A stretch of DNA of 64,000 bases from Desulfobacteraceae bacterium UBA2174. Lineage in GTDB: Bacteria > Desulfobacterota > Desulfobacteria > Desulfobacterales > UBA2174. The first letter of the stretch is position 1, and the number at the start of each line of letters is the position of its first letter. Of this stretch, positions 27,193-34,790 are shown piece after piece. The stretch spans positions 72,087-136,086 of the forward strand of contig DCWA01000032.1 of NCBI GenBank assembly GCA_002327445.1, written 5' to 3'. The notes below the pieces were generated by a model, which had not been told where the DNA came from, made no database searches, and saw only the letters and a program-made list of their open reading frames with translations. Made by a program: the position numbers and the translations under genes.

Positions 27193-27684
27193 ATGCCGAT
27201 CTACGAATTTTATTGCCCCCGTTGCAACACGATCTACAACTTCTTTTCGCGCACCATCAACACCACCGCCCAGCCCGATTGCCCCCGCTGTCTTCAGGTG
27301 CGCCTGACCCGCCGGATGTCCTCCTTTGCCGTCACGGGCCGGGCCAAGGGCGGCGAAGATGCGGATGACCTGCCCATCGACGAACACAAGATGGAGCAGG
27401 CCATGCAAACCTTGGCCCGCGAGGCCGAGCATATCAACGAGGACGACCCGCGCCAGGCGGCGGCCCTGATGCGGAAGCTGTCCAGCATGACTGGTCTCGA
27501 GATGGGAGCGGGCATGGACGAAGCGATCCGGCGCATGGAGCGCGGCGAGGATCCCGATGCCGTGGAAGCGGAAATGGGGGACCTGCTGGAAAACGAGGAG
27601 CCATTTCTTTTGCCCGGGCGCAAAGGTGGCGCCAAAAGCCGCAAATCGCCCCCGCGTCACGACGAAACGCTGTATGAACTTTAA
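27193..27684 (+). CDS. FmdB-family zinc ribbon protein
   Basis: 163 residues from the ATG at 27193, directly behind AAAGGAGG. The N-terminus MPIYEFYCPRCNTIYNFF...DCPRC is the FmdB zinc ribbon (C9, C12 and a second CxxC near 33-36), seen in putative regulatory proteins. The remaining 110 residues are acidic and helical (AMQTLAREAEHINEDDP; ERGEDPDAVEAEMGDLLE) and are shared among longer deltaproteobacterial members. Function unknown. Confidence 0.8.
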   Translation: MPIYEFYCPRCNTIYNFFSRTINTTAQPDCPRCLQVRLTRRMSSFAVTGRAKGGEDADDLPIDEHKMEQAMQTLAREAEHINEDDPRQAAALMRKLSSMTGLEMGAGMDEAIRRMERGEDPDAVEAEMGDLLENEEPFLLPGRKGGAKSRKSPPRHDETLYEL

Positions 27685-27690
27685 AAATGG

Positions 27691-27860
27691 TTAACTGTTA
27701 TCGGTTATCGGTTATTCGGTTATCGGTTATTCGGTATTTGCCACTCCCCGGCAATCATTGCCTGACATCGGTTATCGGTTATCGGTTATTCGGTATCCGA
27801 CACTCCCCGGCAAACATTGCCTGAGAACTGATAACCAATAACTGATAACTGGTAAGTGGT
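27691..27860. repeat. Compound tandem/inverted intergenic repeat
   Basis: TTATCGGTTATTCGG-type words are iterated five or more times. A 45-base unit (27721-27765) recurs at 27780-27824 with about 40 of 45 bases identical, and includes the palindromic GGCAAnnATTGCC. The block closes with inverted copies (ACTGATAACCAATAACTGATAAC), so it can form a long stem. It fills the FmdB-macrodomain spacer. Confidence 0.75.
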
Positions 27861-27894
27861 ACCCCACATCCGATTCCTCCCAAAGGAGATCCCC

Positions 27895-28428
27895 ATGACC
27901 ACCTCCGTCCTGGATCGCATCCGGATTGAGCAAGGCGACATCACGCGACTGGCGGTGGATGCCATCGTCAATGCCGCAAACAGCTCCCTGCTGGGCGGCG
28001 GCGGGGTGGACGGCGCCATTCACCGGGCCGCGGGCCCCGAACTGCTGGCCGAGTGTCGGACTCTCGGCGGCTGCCCCACCGGCGAAGCCCGCATCACCAA
28101 GGGCTATCGTCTGCCGGCGCGATTTGTGATCCATACCGTCGGACCAGTCTATTCCGGCCGCCCCGCCGATGCCGTCAAGCTGGCCTCCTGCTATCGCAAC
28201 AGCCTGCAACTGGCGGTGGACCATGGCCTGCGATCCATCGCCTTCCCGGCGATCAGTTGCGGCGTCTACGGGTATCCTATCGAAGCGGCGGTTCCCCTTG
28301 CCGTCGATACCACCGCGGCTTTTCTCCAGGATCACGAAAGCATCGCTCAGGTGATCTTCGTGGTTTTTTCCGAGAACCACCTTGGCGTTTACCGAAGGTA
28401 TCTGGATTCTCGCGGAATCCCGTCCTGA
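27895..28428 (+). CDS. Macrodomain protein (O-acetyl-ADP-ribose deacetylase type)
   Basis: 177 residues from the ATG at 27895 with AAAGGAGA upstream. It is a single macrodomain: GDITRLAVDAIVNAANSSLLGGGGVDGAIH is the ADP-ribose pocket of the MacroD/YmdB class, and FPAISCGVYGYP the distal loop. Such enzymes hydrolyse O-acetyl-ADP-ribose or mono-ADP-ribose esters. No ADP-ribosyltransferase partner is adjacent. Confidence 0.92.
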   Translation: MTTSVLDRIRIEQGDITRLAVDAIVNAANSSLLGGGGVDGAIHRAAGPELLAECRTLGGCPTGEARITKGYRLPARFVIHTVGPVYSGRPADAVKLASCYRNSLQLAVDHGLRSIAFPAISCGVYGYPIEAAVPLAVDTTAAFLQDHESIAQVIFVVFSENHLGVYRRYLDSRGIPS

Positions 28429-28468
28429 AGGCTTTTGTCACCCTTTGTGCCGGTGCTTTCGCCTGATG

Positions 28469-28496
28469 TTGACAAGTCCGAAATGACGGATTAAGT
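28469..28496 (+). promoter_or_regulatory. Candidate promoter of the selenoprotein gene
   Basis: Perfect -35 TTGACA (28469-28474), then a 16-base spacer and a weak -10 TTAAGT (28491-28496). It lies between the macrodomain gene and the terminator-like hairpin. Confidence 0.35.
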
Positions 28497-28522
28497 TTGC
28501 GGCATCGTCACGAGCCGATCAG

Positions 28523-28550
28523 GGTCCGCCCCAAGGCGGACCGATTTTTT
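28523..28550 (+). terminator. Intrinsic terminator just before the selenoprotein gene
   Basis: An 8-bp perfect stem, GGTCCGCC (28523-28530) with GGCGGACC (28535-28542), and a CCAA loop, then GA and six T (28545-28550). It is a strong Rho-independent structure. The U tract ends only about 5 bases before the AAGGAGG ribosome site (28555-28561). It may terminate transcripts from the macrodomain gene, or act as an attenuator for the selenoprotein gene if that gene is read from the upstream promoter. Confidence 0.7.
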
Positions 28551-28566
28551 CTCCAAGGAGGCAACC

Positions 28567-28884
28567 ATGCTGGAAGTAACCCCCGCGGCAACGCAACAGA
28601 TCAAGGAGTATTTTTCGGGTCGGCAGGTTCAGCCGATTCGTATTTTCCTCAATGAAGGCGGCTGAGGCGGTCCGTCCCTGGCCATGGCTCTGGATGAGCC
28701 GCGCGACTCGGATGAAACCTTCGCCGTCAACGGATTCACTTTCCTGGTGAACAAGGACTTCCTTGAAAAGGTCAAACCCATCAAGGTCGACTTCACCGGC
28801 TACGGGTTCAAGGTGGATTGCGCCTTCCAGTTCAGTGCGGGCGGCGGCTGCGCGGGCTGTGGATCAGCCGGCACCTGCCACTGA
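28567..28884 (+). CDS. IscA/HesB-like selenoprotein (in-frame TGA read as selenocysteine)
   Basis: 105 residues, with codon 33 TGA at 28663-28665. The reading frame is open and conserved in character on both sides: MLEVTPAATQQIKEYF and IRIFLNEGG before it, then GGPSLAMALDEP and FTFLVNKDFLEKVKPIKVDF after it. This matches the HesB/IscA-like selenoprotein family known in deltaproteobacteria, where Sec replaces the first of the three IscA Fe-S cysteines. The C-terminus is unusually Cys-rich (CAGCGSAGTC). AAGGAGG lies 5 bases before the ATG. GGCTC/GAGCC (28686-28700) with loop TGGAT forms a SECIS-like hairpin about 25 bases after TGA. It may carry iron-sulfur clusters or metals. Automated callers will probably start it at the ATG at 28684. 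Confidence 0.85.
28666..28704 (+). promoter_or_regulatory. Candidate bacterial SECIS element
   Basis: Downstream of the TGA, GGCTC (28686-28690) pairs with GAGCC (28696-28700) around loop TGGAT, which has G in its first two positions as SelB prefers. The loop begins 25 bases after the TGA, within the usual spacing. Lower-stem pairing is less clear. Confidence 0.5.
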
Positions 28885-28916
28885 TCCGACCTTCGCACAC
28901 CTGAAAAGGATCATCC

Positions 28917-28951
28917 GGGGCGCTCCCTGACGGCGAGCGCCCCTTTTTTTT
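28917..28951 (+). terminator. Rho-independent terminator after the selenoprotein gene
   Basis: A 9-bp perfect stem, GGGGCGCTC (28917-28925) with GAGCGCCCC (28935-28943), and a 9-base loop, followed by eight T. It separates the selenoprotein gene from the cupin gene. Confidence 0.9.
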
Positions 28952-29008
28952 GGGAGAGACGGGATGATATGTCTTCCACCGTCATAAACGCAGAGAAAGG
29001 AAACGACC

Positions 29009-29329
29009 ATGGCCAAGAAAATCGCCCTGTTCAAGGAAGGCCGTTTCAATGACAAGGGGCTGGGAAAACTGCTGGTCCACGATTCTCCTTACTTTCGCAT
29101 CATCAACTTCAATCTCAAGGCAGGCCAGACCATGCCGGTGCACAACCACGATGTGGAGGGCCAGCTTTCGGTGACCATACTAGAAGGAAACGGCTTCTTC
29201 CTCGGCGCCGATGACGCCGAACTGCCGGCGGCGGCCGGCGACATCCTGATTGCCGACATCGCCGAACCCCACGGGTTTCGCGCCGAAACCGACATGCGGG
29301 TACTCGTCACCATCGCCCCGCCGCTCTAA
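29009..29329 (+). CDS. Small cupin-domain protein
   Basis: 106 residues forming one cupin barrel. Motif 1 is MPVHNHDVEGQLSVTILEGNGFF (two His and a Glu-like metal set) and motif 2 is GDILIADIAEPHGFRAE. GAAAGGAAA precedes the ATG. Stand-alone cupins of this size bind a metal and may be sensors or small enzymes; no substrate can be inferred. Confidence 0.85.
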   Translation: MAKKIALFKEGRFNDKGLGKLLVHDSPYFRIINFNLKAGQTMPVHNHDVEGQLSVTILEGNGFFLGADDAELPAAAGDILIADIAEPHGFRAETDMRVLVTIAPPL

Positions 29330-29561
29330 ATGCAGGTGATTGGTGGCCGCCGCAAGGCCGCCAATCTCAACCTTATGGTGTCTGCGAACGTCTGCGCTCG
29401 TCCGCGGTTAAAAAATCTCCAACGGAAAACGCCATCGCCGCCAGCCCCTCCGGTTGACGGTACCGGTGCTTCATGCCATATTCCGCTTCGGTTTTGACGA
29501 CAGAGGACCGGGCGATTCTTTTTGCCCCATTCAACGATTCGCACCGAAGAGAGACTCAGCG

Positions 29562-30278
29562 ATGGCACTTGTCGATTGGCAGTTGGACGGCACCGTGGCG
29601 GTAGTGACCCTCAACGACGGCGAAAACCGTTTCAACCCTGTTTTTCTTTCCGCATTCACCGAAGCCCTGGACCGCATCGAGGCCGACACCCAGGCCAGCG
29701 CGCTGGTGGTGCGATCCGCCCATGAAAAGATCTTCTGCAACGGCATCGATCTGGGGTGGCTCGTGCCACAGATCCAAAGCAACGCCCTGGACACTTGCAA
29801 GGCCTATTTCTACCAGCTCAACGGCGTCTTCAAGCGGCTGGTCACCTACCCGCTGCCGGCCATTGCCGCCATCAACGGGCATGCCTTTGCGGGCGGCGCA
29901 ATCCTGGCCTGCGCGTTCGACTTTCGTTTCATGCAAACCGGCCGCGGGTTTTTCTGCTTTCCCGAAGTCGACCTGGGAATTCCGTTCCTGCCCGCGATGA
30001 ACGCCCTGCTGTGCAAGGCCATACCCCGCTACATGGTCGAGACCATGCAATACACCGGAATGCGCCTCACCGCCGAGCAGTGCGCCGACCATCACATCAT
30101 CCGGCAGGCCTGCCCTCCGGAAAACCTTCTGTCCGAGGCCTTGGATTTCGCCCGGAATCTGACCAAGAAGCGGCCGGTGTTGGCCGAGTTGAAAAAGCGG
30201 CTCAACCACGAGGTGATCCGGGCCATCGACGTCGAGGATGTGCCTTTCATCGAATCGGGCCAGTTTCACATCGGATAG
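29562..30278 (+). CDS. Enoyl-CoA hydratase/isomerase family protein
   Basis: 238 residues from the ATG at 29562 (AGAGA upstream). Crotonase fold: the FCNGIDLGWL oxyanion-hole segment and AINGHAFAGGAILACAFDFRFM are clear. The strand FFCFPEVDLGIPFLPAMNALL keeps a Glu at the hydratase position, but the second catalytic Glu is not obvious, so the reaction may be isomerisation. It resembles the plant/bacterial delta3-delta2-enoyl-CoA isomerase-like group. The epimerase gene follows after 27 bases. Confidence 0.85.
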   Translation: MALVDWQLDGTVAVVTLNDGENRFNPVFLSAFTEALDRIEADTQASALVVRSAHEKIFCNGIDLGWLVPQIQSNALDTCKAYFYQLNGVFKRLVTYPLPAIAAINGHAFAGGAILACAFDFRFMQTGRGFFCFPEVDLGIPFLPAMNALLCKAIPRYMVETMQYTGMRLTAEQCADHHIIRQACPPENLLSEALDFARNLTKKRPVLAELKKRLNHEVIRAIDVEDVPFIESGQFHIG

Positions 30279-30305
30279 AAGGGTGCCTGAAAGGCGGATT
30301 ACGCC

Positions 30306-31202
30306 ATGAGAATCTTTATCACCGGCATTTCGGGGTTCATCGGCCGCCACCTCGCCGAGGCGCTGGCGGCTTCAGGACACCGGGTGGTCGGCGCCGGCGG
30401 CCGCCAGAGTCCCGACGGATTTGGCGGCGGCGACATCACCTACATCGCCGCGGACACCACCCGGCCCGGCCCATGGCAGGAGGAAGCGGCCCGGGCGGAT
30501 GTTATCGTCAACCTCGCCGGCCGGACCATTGCCCGCCGCTGGACCCGGGCCTACAAGAAAGAGCTCCATGACAGTCGCATCGAGACCACCCGCCAGGTAG
30601 TGGCGGCCATGCGCCCCGACGGCCGCCAGGTCTTGCTCAGCGCTTCCGCCACCGGCTACTACGGCGACGGCGGCGAAGCGGTGCTCACCGAGGATTCGCC
30701 CCCTGGAACGGGGTTTCTGGCCGACTTGGCCGTCGAGTGGGAACGCACGGCGCAAATCATCGCCGAAAGCGGGGCACAGGTGTGCCGGATGCGTTTCGGC
30801 GTGGTACTCGGCCCTGACGGCGGCGCTTTGGCCGAAATGCTGCCCGTCTTCCGCCGCGGCCTGGGGGGCCCGCTGGGTGGCGGACGCCAGTGGTTCAGTT
30901 GGATCCACCTTCAGGATCTGGTGGATGCCATTCTGTTCCTGATAACCGAGGACATCGCCGGCCCCGTCAATCTCACCGCCCCGGAGCCGGTGCAGCAAGG
31001 GGACATGGCCCGGACTCTGGCCCGGCGTTTGGGGAAACCGGCCGTCGTGCCTGCCCCTGCGCCGTTGCTTCGCCTGGGCCTCGGCGAAATGGCAACCGCC
31101 CTGCTGGCCAGCCAGCGCGTGGTCCCCCAGCGGTTGATGGCTGCGAATTTCAACTTCCGCTTCCCAAACATTCAAAGCGCCTTGAGCGCCCTAGTGGGCT
31201 GA
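30306..31202 (+). CDS. TIGR01777-family NAD(P)-dependent epimerase
   Basis: 298 residues. Extended SDR with the N-terminal ITGISGFIGRHLAEAL nucleotide loop, VIVNLAGRTIARRW, the LLSASATGYYGDGGE active-site strand (YYG) and WFSWIHLQDLVDAI. The C-terminal DUF1731-like part ends with LMAANFNFRFPNIQSAL, diagnostic of the TIGR01777 group (E. coli YfcH relatives). Physiological substrate unknown. A small membrane-protein gene follows after 5 bases. Confidence 0.92.
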   Translation: MRIFITGISGFIGRHLAEALAASGHRVVGAGGRQSPDGFGGGDITYIAADTTRPGPWQEEAARADVIVNLAGRTIARRWTRAYKKELHDSRIETTRQVVAAMRPDGRQVLLSASATGYYGDGGEAVLTEDSPPGTGFLADLAVEWERTAQIIAESGAQVCRMRFGVVLGPDGGALAEMLPVFRRGLGGPLGGGRQWFSWIHLQDLVDAILFLITEDIAGPVNLTAPEPVQQGDMARTLARRLGKPAVVPAPAPLLRLGLGEMATALLASQRVVPQRLMAANFNFRFPNIQSALSALVG

Positions 31203-31207
31203 GACCG

Positions 31208-31384
31208 ATGATCGAACTGCTTCTGCTGATTGGTGCCGGTGCCGTCGTTTTTTGGTGGTGGCATCGCCGCCAAGCCCATCCTTCCCTTCCTCCGGTGGAT
31301 GAGGAGTACGTCTGCCCCGCTTGCAACGAAACCGACTGCACCTGTGAAAAAAAATCTGACGAGGAGACGAGGATCCGGCCATGA
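31208..31384 (+). CDS. Small single-pass protein with CPxC/CxC cysteines
   Basis: 58 residues: one N-terminal transmembrane helix (MIELLLLIGAGAVVFWWWH), a short linker, then CPACNETDCTC, four cysteines that could bind zinc or iron. Its stop overlaps the nitroreductase ATG (ATGA) and it starts 5 bases after the epimerase, so it is a real operon member. I know no family for it. Confidence 0.65.
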   Translation: MIELLLLIGAGAVVFWWWHRRQAHPSLPPVDEEYVCPACNETDCTCEKKSDEETRIRP

Positions 31385-31923
31385 GCGAATTTTTTCAGGT
31401 TCTCGAACAACGCCGCAGCATCCGCAAGTACGAAGAAAGGGACGTTCCGGAAGATTTGGTCAACCGCGTCCTGGAGGCCGTCAAGTGGTCCCCGTCCTGG
31501 ACCAATTGCCAGTGCTGGGAAGTCGTGGTGGTGCGTGACGCCGCCACCAGGCAAAAGCTGCAGGAAACGATTCTTCCCAAGAATCCGGCCACCAAGGCCA
31601 TCGGCGCCGCCCCGGTGGTACTCGCCATCTGCGGCCGGCTGGGAGTCAGCGGTTACTATGACAATCAGGCTTCCACCAAATTCGGCGACTGGTACCTGTT
31701 CGACCTGGGGATCGCCACCCAGAGTCTCTGTCTGGCGGCCCGGGAACTGGGTCTGGGCACGGTGATCGTGGGACTGATCGACCACGACCGGGCCAAGGCC
31801 GTCCTGAAGGTCCCCGAAGGCGTGGAACTGGTGGCCTTGATTCCCTTGGGGTATCCGGCCAAAAGCCCCACGGCGCCCAAGCGACGGGAAGTGGCCGAAT
31901 TCACGCACATGGAAACCTATTGA
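31381..31923 (+). CDS. Nitroreductase family protein
   Basis: 180 residues. FMN-dependent fold: FFQVLEQRRSIRKYEERDVPE is the N-terminal RRSIRxY motif, APVVLAICG and LFDLGIATQSLCLAARELGLGTVIVG the core, and IPLGYPAKSP the C-terminal flavin strand. It probably reduces quinones, nitro compounds or a specific metabolite. Coupled to the small CPxC protein, which might supply electrons; this is speculation. Confidence 0.92.
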   Translation: MSEFFQVLEQRRSIRKYEERDVPEDLVNRVLEAVKWSPSWTNCQCWEVVVVRDAATRQKLQETILPKNPATKAIGAAPVVLAICGRLGVSGYYDNQASTKFGDWYLFDLGIATQSLCLAARELGLGTVIVGLIDHDRAKAVLKVPEGVELVALIPLGYPAKSPTAPKRREVAEFTHMETY

Positions 31924-32063
31924 TGGAAAGACCATCCGCTGTGCCCAAAAGCGGGTCCGGGCGACTTTCTCAGAGCAACTTGACGCCCGCCCTCGTCCTT
32001 GGTTGAGGTGGATATCATATCGAAGCGGTTGAAACCCGACACCGTAAATAGAGGAGGAGAAAG

Positions 32064-32408
32064 ATGAAGAAGGTGGCTGTGGTTGGCTGCGGTGCGTACA
32101 TGGACAGCGGTTACGGCTGCCCCGGAGAATGGAGATGCCTCAAGGCTGCCGCCCTCGGGGAAGGCAAATTCGACGAACCAAGCCAGGTGATCGCTTTCGT
32201 CAAGTGCGAATGTCCGGGCCGAACCTTGTTGCCGAATTTGGGAATGGCCATGAAACTGGCCGAATTCAAGCCGGACAAAATCTATCTGAGCTCCTGTCTC
32301 GTCAACGCCAAACCGGGCTGCCCCTACGGCAAGCCCGAAGAATTCGCCGCTCTGATCAAGGAAAAGACCGGGGTGGACGTGGTTTTGGGAACCCACGCGT
32401 ATCCTTGA
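32064..32408 (+). CDS. CGGC-domain putative metal-binding protein
   Basis: 114 residues with eight cysteines. VAVVGCG, GCPGEWRCLKAA, FVKCECPGR and LSSCLVNAKPGCPYG follow the CGGC-domain pattern, but the defining CGGC is degenerate here (KCECPG). AGGAGGAGAAAG precedes the ATG. Such small proteins of anaerobes are thought to bind metal; the role is unknown. Confidence 0.75.
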   Translation: MKKVAVVGCGAYMDSGYGCPGEWRCLKAAALGEGKFDEPSQVIAFVKCECPGRTLLPNLGMAMKLAEFKPDKIYLSSCLVNAKPGCPYGKPEEFAALIKEKTGVDVVLGTHAYP

Positions 32409-32449
32409 TGCTGCCGGCTGATGCCTAAACAAAGACCCATCGATCACTC

Positions 32450-33132
32450 ATGATAAAACATCCGGTCATCATCGTCAGCGGGGCATCCAGAGGCCTCGGG
32501 GCCGCCGTGGCATCCTGGCTGGCAACGGTGGGTGGGCGGGTCGCCGGGTGGCGGAAGAGACCCTGAATCGCTTCGGCCGCATCGATGCCTTGGTGAACAA
32601 CGCCGGCGTGATCGAGCCGCTGGCAAGGGCAGCGGAGGCCGATCCGGAAACCTGGCGCTACAACGTCACGGTCAATCTGCTGGCCCCCTTCTACCTGGCG
32701 CGTTTCGCCCTCTCGGCATTGCGCGCCCAAGGCGGACGGATCGTCAACGTCAGCAGCGGTGCCGCTCATCATCCCATATCCGCCGCCTCGGCCTACTGCG
32801 CCGCCAAGGCTGGCCTCACCCACCTGAGCCGGGTCCTGGCCGCCGAGGAGCCGGATGTCACCGTGATGGCCATGCGCCCTGGTGTCGTGGACACCGATAT
32901 GCAGCTCCTCTTGCGCCAACAGGGGCCTTCCGCCATGCCGCCGGCCGAGGCCGCCTACTACGCCCGGCTCAAGATGGATGGCAAGCTGGAACCGCCCTGG
33001 GTACCGGCCCGTGTCATCGCCTGGATGGCCCTGGCAGCCCCGCTTTCCTTTTCCGGGGAATTTTTCAACTACGACGATCCCCGTTTGGTCAACCCCGCCG
33101 TAGATCTATTGGGCGCCACACCCCCGTTCTGA
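32450..33132 (+). pseudogene. Short-chain dehydrogenase with internal deletion and frameshift
   Basis: From the ATG at 32450 the frame reads MIKHPVIIVSGASRGLGAAV (the SDR cofactor loop) and then stops. The rest continues in another frame from 32548 (VAEETLNRFGRIDALVNNAG, NVSSGAA, YCAAK catalytic motif, RPGVVDTDM) to a normal end at 33132. About 35-40 codons between the cofactor loop and the NNAG strand are missing. The 3' part could be expressed from the GTG at 32548, but would lack the nucleotide-binding loop. A misassembly is the alternative. Confidence 0.7.
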
Positions 33133-33233
33133 AGATACGTCGATTTTTCAGGCCCTGGGCCAGGAGTGTCTTGATGAAGCCGGCATTATGGCTTCTGATC
33201 TTCTTTCAGACATTTGAAACCAACCTTGGGCAT

Positions 33234-33428
33234 CCAGGGGGTTGACTTGCGCCGCCGGCAAGAACTCGGCGCCAAGCGCCAGTAGCCCGCAACCGCGCCA
33301 AAATGTCGGTAAGCGGTCTGGGAATGATCGAAAATTTCCGCAGCCGGCATCGGCCTGGTCCGGTTGCGGCCAACGCGCTCTATGCGCCTCAAACAGCTTC
33401 CCGCTCGGTCGCCAAGTCAACCCCCTGG
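33234..33428. repeat. MITE-like segment with 16-bp perfect terminal inverted repeats
   Basis: CCAGGGGGTTGACTTG (33234-33249) and its exact complement CAAGTCAACCCCCTGG (33413-33428) bound 195 bases with no ORF. The similarity continues imperfectly outside both ends. No clear target duplication is visible. Confidence 0.55.
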
Positions 33429-33650
33429 CCACCCTTGCATAATTTCAAAATGCTGAAGAATCGATGCGACGGTTTTTTGCCCGTTGCGTCTTGCGGACGC
33501 CGGCGCCACGAACTTCATAAAGCATACTCTTTTCAGTCACTTGAAAACACCGGCGCGGCGAGTTTCATGCTTTCCGAGTTTCGCCCACTCGTTTCCCGGC
33601 GGGAGCAAGACGCACTGGACCGCTGCCCCGGAACTGTTTGAGGCGCATAG
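33380..33650. repeat. 17-bp inverted pair
   Basis: CTATGCGCCTCAAACAG (33380-33396) recurs inverted as CTGTTTGAGGCGCATAG (33634-33650), with flanks GGCCAACG...TTCC also shared. It overlaps the right end of the MITE-like segment, so two related repeat copies may lie in opposite orientation. Confidence 0.6.
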
Positions 33651-33816
33651 CGTCCGTTGGCCCGGACAGTAGCGAGCTGTTGCCAAAGAACCGATTGATC
33701 TCAGGGTTGCAGGGCCGCATCGCCAAAGTTGCGGCGCTGTCCGGGCTTACGGACGGTTGGCGGCGAGTTTTCCGGGGCGCCGGATCCAGAGTGTCTTGCG
33801 GACGCCAGCGCTACGA
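33488..33816. repeat. 24-bp direct repeat pair
   Basis: The 24 bases at 33488-33511, starting GTCTTGCGGACGCC, recur at 33793-33816 with two mismatches, 305 bases apart. Confidence 0.6.
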
Positions 33817-33997
33817 CCTCCAAAACCCAACCTCCCCGGGTCGGGCAGGATGGCCCTTAACCACCCATTTTCTCCAGAATCTTCGAGTCCACGGGCTTTC
33901 CATTCCCTGATTTTTTTCTTGATTTTCACATCAGCTCGAATAATCTCTTCTTTATTTTTCCACCTTGGTCCCTTCTAAAGCATTTCAGGTCGCTTCC

Positions 33998-34762
33998 ATG
34001 ATTGAATCCCTGGTCAAGGCCAACATCCATCTCTATGCCGTGATGCGCAACCTTCCGGACCTGGTGGCCAACGATCCGGTGGCGGCCCGGACCGTGGCCC
34101 GGTGGCGCATCGGCATCCAGTTTGTCGTCTGGCGCGGCCCGGCAGCCACTCTGGCCTTCGACGACGGCACCTGCGTCTTCGAACGCGGCCGCCACGGCAG
34201 ACCGGAACTGGTGCTCGGGTTCATCTCCCCCGGTCATTTCAACCGGATGATGGACGGCAAGGGCATTCCCCTCCCGCTCAGGGGCTTCAAGCACCTCGGC
34301 TTCATGCGCCACGAATTCCCCAGGATCGCCGACCGCCTGGCCTTCTTCCTCAAACCGACCGAGGCCAAGCTCGCCGACTCGCGCTACCAGGCCGTCAACA
34401 CCCGCTTGGCCCTGGCCACGGCCGTGTTCGCTGCCCGAGAACTGGCCCTTTTCGATCCTGTCTGCCGCCAGATCGCTGGCCGTATCCGGGATGGTGCGGT
34501 CCTGCTGAACATCCTTCCCGACGGCCCCGCGGCTCATCTGATCTTCTCCGCCGGCGACATTACCGCAGGCCTTGGCGATATCCAGCGTCCCATGGCACGC
34601 ATCGATTTTCGCGACCTGTCCGTCGCCAACGATTTCCTGAATGCCCGACTCGACCTGTTTTCCGCCATTGCCGGCGGTGATGTGGCCATCCGCGGCCTGA
34701 CGCCCATGATCACCAACCTCACCCTGATTTTCGACCGCATCCCCGGCTATCTCGGCCGATGA
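33998..34762 (+). CDS. SCP2-like sterol-carrier-domain protein
   Basis: 254 residues from the ATG at 33998; a TTG at 33965 in frame has no ribosome site. The pattern FDDGTCVFERG, ELVLGFISPGHFNRMMDG and, in the second half, LIFSAGDITAGL, ARIDFRDLSVANDFLNARLDLFSAIAGGDVAIRG fits two SCP2-like lipid-binding units. It is followed 28 bases later by the aminotransferase homologue and then DUF3786, so the three may act together. Function uncertain. Confidence 0.6.
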   Translation: MIESLVKANIHLYAVMRNLPDLVANDPVAARTVARWRIGIQFVVWRGPAATLAFDDGTCVFERGRHGRPELVLGFISPGHFNRMMDGKGIPLPLRGFKHLGFMRHEFPRIADRLAFFLKPTEAKLADSRYQAVNTRLALATAVFAARELALFDPVCRQIAGRIRDGAVLLNILPDGPAAHLIFSAGDITAGLGDIQRPMARIDFRDLSVANDFLNARLDLFSAIAGGDVAIRGLTPMITNLTLIFDRIPGYLGR

Positions 34763-34790
34763 TCCGTCTCGCGCCCAAGGAGACCGCGAA

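Larger units (their letters stand above)
33133..33997. other. 865-base non-coding island of repeats
   Basis: No frame here has credible coding character. It holds a 195-base segment bounded by perfect 16-bp inverted ends, a 17-bp inverted pair, and a 24-bp direct repeat (22/24 identical), followed by an AT-rich tail (33900-33975) before the SCP2-like gene. Listed separately below. Confidence 0.65.

Noticed and set aside
27691..27860. Possible CRISPR array
   Set aside because: Repeats are irregular in length, partly inverted, and have no unique spacers of constant size; no cas genes are near.
28684..28884. Independent 66-residue gene starting after the TGA
   Set aside because: No ribosome site before the ATG at 28684, and it is the in-frame continuation of a recognisable IscA-like protein.
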